This document shows, in pieces, positions 55,401-64,000 of a stretch of DNA of 64,000 bases. The stretch lies in contig JAGUCH010000007.1 in NCBI GenBank assembly GCA_019096065.1, positions 3,122,501-3,186,500 of the forward strand. Reading direction: 5' to 3'. How positions within the stretch are numbered: the first letter of the stretch is position 1; every line of letters starts with the position of its first letter. The notes beneath the pieces are model-generated. The model searched no databases. It worked only from the letters and a program-made list of their open reading frames with translations, and had not been told where the DNA came from. Both the position numbers and the translations under genes were made by a program. This DNA comes from Paracyclopina nana (lineage: Eukaryota; Arthropoda; Copepoda; Cyclopoida; Cyclopettidae).

Positions 55401-57572
55401 TGCATTTTACACAGAAATCTTAGATTGTATTGGCAAACAGGATAAAATCTTAGGTCTTACAAATGGAGGGGCTTAAAATACACACATTATGTTAATTATA
55501 AGTGCATTTACTTGAAAAGTTACACAGTGAGATAAATTAAGGTGCCAGTTCCACTCTTTAGAGGATTCCAGGAAAAGTCTTTGTTAATGCCGTTTTTTTG
55601 GTGGCTCGTTTTCTCCAAATTGGAGAAATATCTGCCATTTTCGATGGGTTCCGTTGTTCAAAAAATTGGTGAGAGTTTCAGCTCAAAGCTATTATGTAAA
55701 GAAGGTCGAAATTAGAGTCAAGTCTCGAAGGAGCTTTTTTTGAGCATTTCGTACCTGTGAAATATCGAGGTTTTTCTTGTGAAAAGGCTCGTCCTCCGAG
55801 GCCAGGACGGCCTTCAAGTCCTCATGATCAAGCTTAGTGCTTCAGCACAGGTTTTTCTTCAGTCTGAGACTCAATGATTGCAGCCTCAAAAAAGTCCGCA
55901 CGGTTGCCTAAACCAGCTGGTCGGCTGTAGCTGTCAGCAGATCGGAAATCAAGTCAAGCTCTGTGTTTAGCCTTTATAGGATTGGTTGAGGGTTATCAGG
56001 CGATAAAATGAGATATCTTAGGGTAAAAAGAATAAAGGATTTTTTTCAGAAAAAAACAGGTACTTTTTCAAGGATGAACTGTGATTTTTTTATTGCACCA
56101 AAAAACTCAGTGCGTTTCCCGTGGAATTACATTGCTGACAGCTGAATGTGTGTGTCGGGTTTGGTTGATGCTACGATTTCCCGGGTGGTGAAATGGTTGA
56201 AAATGGCTCTTTTTGACTCTTTTCGCAAATGTATGCTTTCACAGCCGCTGCTTCATGGTTATTGAGTAAGGGGCCACAAAGCTGGAGGCTTTATATACGG
56301 GGAGAGCCGGCAAAACGACCGGCGTTCTAGACAGTTCGGCCTAACTCCACTGTGGGGTAAATGAGCCTGGCAAAACGCCGTTATTAAGGGCAAATGCATT
56401 TCTGGCGTTTTTTCATAGGTTTGGCCCAGTGTGCTGTGGAGAGTACGGAACGTTCAGGAAACTGCGTTGTTCTCCTCCAGACTTTCTACGCACTTGCGTA
56501 CAACTGCCGAAATATTGAGCTAAAATCGTACACAATTTTTTCTGACTGACTTTTTTCAATTTTTAAAACATTTATGCAATAAAGTTAAGCTCTTATGAAA
56601 ATCTTGATGAAATGAGGGGGTCTCAATTATTTACATGACCGTATTTACTTAACATAACAATGCTTAAAGAATTTCCTGGTTTTTTAAAAAAAATTAAGGA
56701 ATTGCTTAATGAATGAAAACTACTCTTCATAAAGCATTTGCAGTATCACTCTTCAAAGCTGATAATGAAAGCATTTTACGCCCTGTTCACCTGCATTATT
56801 ATGAGCTAAATAACGCGCGATATTATGCTGAAATTTGCAAATATCTGGTATTTGTAAAATCATTTTTCAGATTTTGACTTCGGAATCCGTCTATTGGTAC
56901 CAAAAGCCATCCTACACCTATATAAAAATTCTCAGTTTCTTAATATTTCTCTCCAATATTTTGCCAAAATAAGGGCCATAATAAGCAGGTGAACAGGCCC
57001 TTAATGCACTCTTATTTTTGAAAAAAGCTTTGAAGTATTTTGAATTGATTTTACATAGGAAAATTGCTTGGACTGTAGAATTGTGGACGCACCCCTAGAT
57101 GTTGGAGAGTTTCTTTTGGCGCGCCAGACTGACGCGAACAGTGCTACCAGAAGTGGCGTTTACCCAAGACAATTCTGGCGTTTTCTTGAGAACTTTATTT
57201 ACGAAGTGTGAGGGATAAGTATTGCTTAAATCTGGTAGCACTGAGAAACTGCGCAATTTCCAGACACTTCCATGCACCAATCAGCTGTTTTTGAAACGTT
57301 GCTCTCTTGCATTAAGGGGCCCCTTTTTCACTACGACTCCATTTCCTTTCCGCCTTTGGATATTTGGCTTTTCACCAGAAATAATCTTTTTCCACAGTTT
57401 TTCCTGATGAAATCCACCTCCATGCAAAGTAAAATTACCATATCTAATCTAATCTAAGAACTTTGAAATTAAGCATAAAGCGTGAATATTTGTGTAATTC
57501 CCTCATCAGTTTATTCATATTTAGTTTAAAAATAAGTATTTTACAATTTATACAATGCTAGAAGTTTTAAGT
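52422..57572. other. gene-poor region, probable large intron or spacer
   Basis: About 5 kb with no credible coding sequence. Items seen: a GC-richer patch at 53055-53130 (GGGCGCCGTG); degenerate CCTACCCTAA repeats at 54931-55100; a G/C-richer stretch with small hairpins at 55780-56470, including CCGGCAAAACGACCGG near 56308, which may be an old transposon. No tRNA or rRNA is recognised. Confidence 0.4.
54931..55100. repeat. degenerate CCTACCCTAAAAT repeats
   Basis: Units such as TCCTACCCTAAGAT, CCCTACCATCCCTAATCT, TCCTACCCTAGAAATCT and TCCTACCCTAAAATC recur with spacing of 17-25 bp. This is a short, aged tandem repeat. Confidence 0.6.
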
Positions 57573-58208
57573 TCACTCCTCTACAGAGATGGGAATGTGG
57601 GCAATTTTGACATCTTTTGGAATGGTGATGACTAAAATCTTGGTATGCTCCTCATCTTTGCAACTGGTTAATTTTGATTGGATCTTGTCCACCAAACATT
57701 TCTGGGGCAGTTTGAACCTTTTCTCAAATTCATGGTTGGCAGCTTTGACCACCAAAATGTCCCCATCCAGAACTTGAACATCCAAATCCTCGCCACTGAT
57801 GCTGCCTTGATCAGCAGTGAGCTCAATTTTCACCTCCAATTTGTCAATGTCTTCATGCTTGCTCACTTTGGTGGTCAAGTTGTTCCTTTTGACCATTTCT
57901 TCAGTATGTTCAATGGTGGAGCCTTCTTTATTCCTGACCAAATGCTTGATCATTGAAACCTGCTCCAGCTGAGGCTTCTCTTGATTGTTCAATTTTTCAA
58001 GCCTGTCTCCAGATCCTTGATGGGAGTCCTGACCAACCAATCTTGATTTGGCAAGACAATTCATCAAGGAGTCAGCATAGTTTTCCTCTTCAAACATGAT
58101 TTGGTCCAGAAGACTTGGCAGCTTATGGATCCTCAAGGATGGTCTGGAGTACACAAACCTTGGCTCCATCACTGAGGTTGGCTGATGCTGGTACACAAAG
58201 TAGACCAT
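57573..58208 (-). CDS. small heat shock protein (alpha-crystallin domain)
   Basis: ATP-independent chaperone that holds unfolding proteins. Single exon, 211 aa, ATG at 58208 (MVYFVYQHQ). The alpha-crystallin domain covers about residues 110-205: KLEVKIELTADQGSI, LDVQVLDGDILVVKAANHEF, KRFKLPQKCLVDKIQSKLT and the strand KILVITIPK. The tail has IPI, the I-x-I motif that docks between subunits. The N-terminal 100 residues are variable, as usual. The intronless form fits heat-induced genes, whose messages avoid splicing under stress. The promoter carries a TATA box and heat shock elements. Confidence 0.93.
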   Translation of the reverse strand: MVYFVYQHQPTSVMEPRFVYSRPSLRIHKLPSLLDQIMFEEENYADSLMNCLAKSRLVGQDSHQGSGDRLEKLNNQEKPQLEQVSMIKHLVRNKEGSTIEHTEEMVKRNNLTTKVSKHEDIDKLEVKIELTADQGSISGEDLDVQVLDGDILVVKAANHEFEKRFKLPQKCLVDKIQSKLTSCKDEEHTKILVITIPKDVKIAHIPISVEE

Positions 58209-58276
58209 TTTTGCTGAGTTTTCTGACTCTTTTAGCTTTCAGAGCTGATTTGATGCTAAGATTTGAAGAATTTTTG

Positions 58277-58398
58277 CTTTTATAGCAAAGCAGAAAAATG
58301 GAGAAGTTGCGAGAATATTCTTCTGTTGCGGAACTTTCTGGAAGTTGCGCTCTCTTAGCGTAGAAAAATCAAAAAATCCCATTTCCCAATTTCTAGAA
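58277..58398 (-). promoter_or_regulatory. heat shock promoter: TATA box and heat shock elements
   Basis: On the minus strand TATAAAAG is at 58284-58277, about 70 nt before the ATG. Upstream lie GAATATTC (58313-58320), a three-unit element GAACTTTCTGGAA (58331-58343, pattern GAA-nn-TTC-nn-GAA) and TTCTAGAA (58391-58398). These fit binding sites of heat shock factor. Confidence 0.85.
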
Positions 58399-59330
58399 AG
58401 TGCCACTCATCAACTCTAAAATAATATAAAACAAACAAGAGCAATTAGGTAAATTTGCTTGCATAGAAGCAAAATTAGATTTCACTCTGAATTCAAGGTT
58501 GATTGATTAGAAATTCATTTATTATGATAATATTTGGTCATGCGTTCTGAACTCTCAATTTTTCACTTTTTTGCTGCATGCATGCATAGGTGTAATTTTA
58601 GGTGCAATTTGAAGAAAAAAGATGTTGATGTGCTGCAAGACATTTGGAAAGTGATGTTCACATGCATCTCTGATATGAGTAGAAACCGTGGACATTTAAT
58701 GACATTCCACTTTAAAAGGCAATTTATCAAAGGTGGTCCACATTCGAATACAACCAGAACATAAAATGTGTTTTTCGCTGCTTTTACCATGGTTTCTTTA
58801 TCTGAAATTACAAATTTCTTTTTTAAAATGACTAGGCCTGAAAAAAGTAATTTTTGGGAGGGTATGAAATCTCTCTCCCTTTTTGCATTTTTTCTCGTGT
58901 CATCGTGGCTTGAAAAATGGTCTTTCTCTCGACGAAGCTTGGGAAGAATGCAATGATTGTTTTGTGAACATCATGATGTCGTCTTAGAAATCTGACCTTA
59001 AAATGGCATGTGCAAACATGGCCATTATTACTGAAGAATTCTCATGAATCCAATGAAAAAACAAGGTCAACATTTTTTTAATTCTAAAGTTTTGACTCAG
59101 GTGAAATCTCAGAAATTAAAGATTTAGGCAAAAAAAATTACCGCTGCATTTTTAACGCATCTGGACGCGTCTCGATGCATGCGCGCACCTACAATGAGAA
59201 ACTGCCCACTGTGCAAGAAATTGCGTACTGACGCGAGCGCGCGCGCGCGCGTGCTTGCGCGTACGCACGTGGTCTCCAGTTTTTGTTGATATTTAGTCGA
59301 GTGATCGAGTTCGTTGGCGGAAATTCAAAA
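58399..59330. other. spacer upstream of candidate exon 1b
   Basis: No credible gene. A CG-alternating tract lies at 59237-59252 within a CpG-rich patch (59165-59280). This patch stands out from its AT-rich surroundings and is probably a promoter. Confidence 0.45.
59237..59252. other. CG-alternating tract in a CpG-rich patch
   Basis: GCGCGCGCGCGCGCGT, about 80 bp upstream of the ATG at 59331. It is similar in kind to the tract at 49783. Confidence 0.6.
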
Positions 59331-59689
59331 ATGGGGTCAAAAACGAAAAGGTTGTCGCGAAGGCCGTCAATAAAGGCCGTTGTGCCTTCATCAAGGCCGA
59401 GTAGCACGCGCACATGGGAAGTGTATCCCTATAATACTGGCAGCAAAAGTTCCGCCATTTGTCGGTGTGATTCAACCAGTTATTACAGTGAGAGGCCAGC
59501 TAAGAAAACGTTGACAGCCTCAATTACAACCACTAAAACCCTGGTGAGCCTCAAGTCGGTGTCACGCGTGCAAACTGGTTACTTCTACTCGTCTTTTGTG
59601 CAACAGCACCAAGAATCTTCATCTGCCTTTGGCGCCGAAGATCATCCCGATTTCCCTCATTATTATAGGCGTTCCTGTTGCAAGCAAAG
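59331..59689 (+). CDS. candidate alternative first exon (b) of the forked/espin-like gene
   Basis: ATG 59331 (MGSKTKRLSRRPS) opens 119 codons ending at the donor CAAAG|GTACTT in phase 2, the phase needed by the ankyrin exon at 62347. The peptide is basic at the start, then Ser/Thr- and Tyr-rich (SVSRVQTGYFYSS), with an early KTKRLSRRPS that could be phosphorylated. No domain is recognised. A CpG-rich patch lies just upstream. Confidence 0.5.
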
Positions 59690-62346
59690 GTACTTATTTC
59701 TTTAATCACCTCTTTAAAAATGACCTCAGACCGCAAATTAGATGCAAAAAATGTAATAGTAGGGATTTGTTTGCTTATTTTCCATCCGCCCAATTTCGCA
59801 ATAGAATTTTTTAATATAGAGCTTCTTTTTATGTTATGAAAGCGCCCTCTATAAACATCGTCATTTTATGGGCTAAAACTGAAGGTAAACAAGAAGCATA
59901 GTAATGGTATCAAAGAAAACTATAAGTTACTGCTGAAAGCTGCCAAATTAGGAATGATTTTATAATAAAAGGTTTCCTCATCTAAGTCGTGATTTTGCCA
60001 AATTGGGTGCGATTATTGATTGTCCAAAAATGAACCAGTTATTTTATGCTGGCAGTTTCGTGAAATCTCACTTTCACAATAATTCTAAGTGGGTGCCAAA
60101 CAATTCTTCTTGCGGTCCATCCAGTTTTTTGTAGTTCCTTTTGAAAAATGGAGAGAATGCCAAAAATTGACCTCATGCAATTTTCTTCCACATTTTGTGG
60201 TGTCCCCTCTCAATTCAATTCAAGTGGGGAAAGTTTGAGATGAGTTTTGAGGCAAAGCAAAATATTTTGACAGAATACTCAAAAGTCCTACTAGAAAAAG
60301 GAATAACAATTACCCTGGAAAATTCTGCAATTGTGCAACAACTTTTAAAGACACCAAATTCCAAAATGCCAAGGATATTTTTCAAAGTAAGACAATAGTT
60401 TTAAGGATATCTTTTTTTATGGGGCACAACACAACTATGTGCAAAGGTTAACCTCTTTTTTTAATGATGTCATAACATTGAGAATTTAAAAGCGATTTCA
60501 TCCATTTCAAATTGAAAATTATTATGCAGTGAAGCCATGCAAATCGAGCATAACCTTCAGCCTTCAACTGATTACTGGTCAATTTTCTCTTCTCTGCACT
60601 TTAATTTAAAGTAGGGTCAAAATGAGCCACCAGGTGGCTCCATTGTATCCCATCTTGACAGTTACAGTTGTGTAAAAGCAAGAAACTTGATGTTTTTACC
60701 ACTAAAAGCATCATTAGATGAATCATCAAAATTAAAAAAGGTGCTAACCTTGCCAGTTAGTCTAATAGTTATTGATATGTGTGTAGCCAATGACCTTTAC
60801 ACATTTTGTGTGGTTTCAAATTAATTTTGTGCATGGAAAAAAACCATCAGAATTAGCAATGCATACAAAATTCATAATGATCACCATGACCATGGTTTTG
60901 TTTGTTTTCTCGAGGCAGATCGAGGAAAAGTCGTGATATTAAGTGGGCATCAATTGAGATTCACGGTCGAAAAGTTTCATTCTTGCTCACTCGATTCATC
61001 TTCCTTGCCATGAGAATTTCTCCAACTATCAGTGAGCCCAAATCTGGGCTCAACATGAAATTACCTCATTCAATGTCAGTAGCTGAAAGGGTGCGTCATT
61101 TCTCTTACTCCTACTACACGATCTGATTTGGCTGAGTCAAGTTAAAATTGTGTCTCAGTAAAATATTGTAATCATACAAAAGTCCTTCAAGTTGTATCAT
61201 TGAATCTTGGGTAAGAGTAAAAAACTTTGGTAATATCATACTTTTTCAGTGGCATCAGTAAACTGGTTAGACATGTCTAAAAGAAATTATATCCATTGAT
61301 GGCACGTACCATTTAATAGTATCATAATCCATTTGCTTGAGTGATTGTTGAAATGAGGAAACATGATTTTAAGTGGGCAGCAATTTAGATTTATGGTCAA
61401 GTAGGCTCATTCTTGCTAGCTCAATTCATCTTCCTGGCAATGAGAATTTCTCCAACTATCAGCAATACCAAAACTGAGCACAACATGTAATTTCCTCAAT
61501 CAATGTACAAGAGTGCGTAATTTCTAAACAGACGCTACTCATCTGAGCATGTTCTTTTTTGGGTTAACGCTTAAGGGAAATAGGTGTTACCAGAGTATGG
61601 ATGTTCAAATGTCAAAAAAGCCACAGGCTGCCAATCAGGATTTCCAAAAAATTGCCTGATGTACTTATAATGATTGAGTCTGTTCATCCACGTGTAAAGA
61701 ATCAGCTTTAATGATGATTTCTTTTTTTTAGCCTCAATCATCATCCATCTTTTTTCTGGTATTGAATTTCACGGCCATTTCATTTGTGCCAATGTAATAA
61801 ACTCCTACTTTTCACCTTTCTGACCTTTCTTCGTCATTCAAGTCACGTTTTTTTGGATCCAGCCCTTATTTTTGCACCTGGCTGTTGTGAATTAGCAATG
61901 AACGTTTCTTAAATTAAAAGGGCACACACTTTCGGTTTCTACAAAGAACAAAAGGAGAGATTTCACAATAATAGCAATAATGGATGCTTATAGATATGAA
62001 ATAAAATGTGCTGCATAAATCATTACTTTTCCAAATGTATTTTATTTCAGAATCACAGATTTTTCTTTTTACTATTTCTGCTTACCTCACTGTGTAATTA
62101 TTTGGGTTTGGGTTGCTCCTCGGAGATTTTCTGTGAAATTGAGTGATGAAATGTGAAATGTGAGGAGCCCATAGGCCAATAACAATCTTTTCTGATTTTC
62201 TTTCTGAACAAAATAGCCTGTAGGCAAACCAACTTTCAGTCAAAGCCTCCAAAATTGCATCCCCCCTTCTTAATTATGGATGATTATATTATTGCAAAAC
62301 CCACAAATAAGAGAGGTTGAGTGACCTAACTCCCTTTTATTTCCAG
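59690..62346. other. probable intron with a duplicated segment
   Basis: No further exon is certain. A block of about 200 bp at 60923-61128 is repeated in diverged form at 61356-61555. Shared stretches include TTAAGTGGGCA, TTCATCTTCCT and ATGAGAATTTCTCCAACTATC. The first copy is open for 74 codons; the second has stops. The rest is AT-rich. Confidence 0.45.
60923..61555. repeat. diverged ~200-bp tandem duplication
   Basis: Copies at about 60923-61128 and 61356-61555 share collinear stretches, for example GAGAATTTCTCCAACTATCAG, shown here in part as GAGAATTTCTCCAACTATC. The repeat unit was not seen elsewhere in the window. It may be a duplicated exon or an unknown transposon. Confidence 0.65.
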
Positions 62347-64000
62347 ATATGGAAGAATGAATGTGCTAAGATGGCTTCTTTATGAGTCAGAGGATGGAGT
62401 TGAGGCAACCAAATCTGGACACTCAAGAATAAGAGCAGGAGGACATTATTACAACAACAATAAAAATACTCACAGCAGTGGCACCAAAAGTTATCATCAC
62501 ATAGATGAAAATGATCCAAATAATTCTGGAGCCTTGGCATTACATTATGCAGCAGCAAGAGGATGTCTAGATTGTGTCAAATTATTGGTGGAATCTTCCC
62601 CAGATTTCAGGTAAAATTAAATTTTGTGGAGTACTAAAAAAATACAAAAAAGGAAGGAAGGTGAAATTTGGTGATCTTTTTCTCATACAACATTTCAAGT
62701 ACAGATGATTTCACACTTGACAAAACTGGCAGCATCTTTTCATGCTGTGATCATGGTTCAACAATTTGATCTCATTCAGTTTTTGGCCATTTTCTATAAG
62801 AACCACACTACTTACAAGGTGCCATTGTGTCTGTGCTGAACAATGGAAAAAGGCAAAAAATACCTGATGGATTAGTGTGTCATCATCACTATTTCCTGAT
62901 TTCCATTTCAGAATAAATAATGTAAGAAAGTTGATTTTCACTTCGTTCCCTTGCATATTTTGTAAGTTATAGTAGTTTCAAGCAGAAACACTTAGCAAAA
63001 AGCCATGAATCTGAAAATCAGAAAATTCTTTGCACACTTCACATGGCTTAGATTACAAATCAATTGCCGTTTCAAAGTTTTGAGAAATTGAATGCTTGTT
63101 GGGCTGATTTTGAAGAATTTTTTAGCCTTGGAAAAATCTTTACTTTTGAAAAAGCATCCATTGTAGAATTTCCAATTAGAATTCTTTTCTCAGAAAAAAT
63201 ATTTTCTGGTAAACAAGAGTGTGCATATTTCTTATCTTTTTTCTCTCAAAACTTGCTAACTCATCTTGAAGAGTCTTTGAACTATTTAAATGTTTTTTCA
63301 AAAATTGTAGAATTATGTTCACAAAATATCTTGGGTTAAAAATCAGCTTCATAATTTTGATTTATTTATATGTGGAAAAAATTGGAAAACAAAGGAGATC
63401 TTTTTTGTTTGTAGTCCACTGCATGAGTAAAGAAAATTCCTGTTGTAGGTCAAGCCAAATAGACTTGGCATAGCTTTTGAACCCCCATAGTAAAGTGAAA
63501 GCAGCAGCACAATTGCCAAAAACTGTTTAGCTGCTGCTGTCCTGAAACTGAGAGTTATACTAGACTACTCAGAGTGCTCAGCTATAAGGACAAAAAAAGC
63601 ATGTTGGCTATTTCTGACCCCCATTCAGTTGTGAACCTGTGAAAATTATGCCTCTCAAAGACACCCCATGGGGTAGCATGAGACAGAATAGGGGGGCTCA
63701 GCATACCCCTGGGAATGCTCCAAGGCCCCCGAGGCCATCTTATTTACCTCCAGCTCCCCCAAAGTGCTCACTTTCTCCCCTACCCCCATCCTTGCCAAAT
63801 GAAGATTCTACGGTGACCAAAAATGGCCATGATCATAAAGACACTACTGACTGCTTTTATGAAGAAGAGCTTGAACTCAAGCTAGAGCCCAAGAATAACT
63901 CCTTTGATGTGGAGGTCACTTTACCAATCAAAATTGATGAGGTGTCCACTGAAGCCTCTGAAGACTCCAGTGACTCTGAAGACACCACCACCACAACAGA
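62347..64000 (+). CDS. forked/espin-like ankyrin protein, partial (runs off the window)
   Basis: Actin-bundling protein family: espin in vertebrates, forked in Drosophila. Exon 62347-62610 codes part of an ankyrin region: RMNVLRWLLYES, then an Asn/His-rich loop, then ALALHYAAARGCLDCVKLLVE, shown in part as ALHYAAARGCLDCVKLLV, almost the same as in forked. It ends in phase 2. The next exon, from 63629 (acceptor ATTCAG), is open to the window edge in matching phase: VKIMPLKDTPWGSMRQ, a Pro-rich part (RPPRPSYLPPAPPK) and an acidic Ser/Thr part. Joining skips the remaining ankyrin repeats, so this may be one isoform. Which upstream exon is used (50057 or 59331) is open. Confidence 0.65.

Noticed and set aside
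63064-63339. 91-codon plus-strand ORF between the forked-like exons
   Set aside because: Starts without ATG context in AT-rich intron; no family signature.

Overview
The window is nuclear DNA of an arthropod. Signs of this are chitin-binding R&R cuticle proteins, spliceosomal introns mostly of about 45-70 nt, a BEL/Pao retrotransposon and AT-rich spacers. The style of the cuticle protein at 51.1-52.4 kb and the chimeric pentraxin/lectin/LDLa ligand-gated channel at 31.6-36.2 kb point to a crustacean. A copepod is my best guess, as inference only.

Layout. 0.3-2.6 kb: a syntaxin with a long Ser/Thr tail, then the ubiquitin-RpL40 fusion. 2.9-4.3 kb (-): a STRAD pseudokinase. 4.7-6.6 kb (-): two tandem saposin-like secreted proteins. 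7.8-18.3 kb: an inverted GTGGGACAAAG/TCCCACCATGA minisatellite split by a complete, apparently young BEL/Pao element. Its two 202-bp LTRs look identical and the target duplication is TGTCT. It carries gag, a -1 frameshift site, pol, an unrecognised third ORF and a leader with five repeated hairpins. 19.0-22.6 kb: HMMR. 22.7-24.3 kb (-): mitochondrial GatB, head to head with a ZC3H4/Su(s)-type CCCH zinc-finger gene (26.0-28.5 kb). 29.2-31.0 kb: a small secreted EF-hand protein and an RR-1 cuticle protein. 31.6-36.2 kb (-): a 19-exon chimeric Cys-loop channel. 38.2-39.2 kb: a decayed AATF pseudogene. 39.3-44.6 kb (-): a small membrane protein, peroxisomal ACOX3 and endoplasmin. 45.1-47.2 kb: a Thr-rich CUB protein. 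51.1-52.4 kb (-): a second cuticle protein. 57.6-58.2 kb (-): a small heat shock protein with a visible heat-shock promoter. 50.1 kb, 59.3 kb and 62.3-64 kb (+): what look like alternative first exons and shared downstream exons of a forked/espin-type ankyrin gene running off the right edge.

How the genes relate. Most are unrelated housekeeping or cuticle genes packed on both strands. Links worth noting are the shared upstream spacer of GatB and ZC3H, the saposin tandem pair, and the proposed alternative promoters of the forked-like gene, each preceded by a CG-alternating tract.

The most novel observations are three. First, a 545-bp inverted-repeat element forms almost exactly one intron of the channel gene, and splicing would keep one copy of a flanking duplication (introner-like). 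Second, the retroelement leader has five hairpins with compensatory stem changes. Third, the retroelement has an extra ORF in the env position. Exon borders were read by eye from splice signals and reading-frame continuity. No alignment or search was run.
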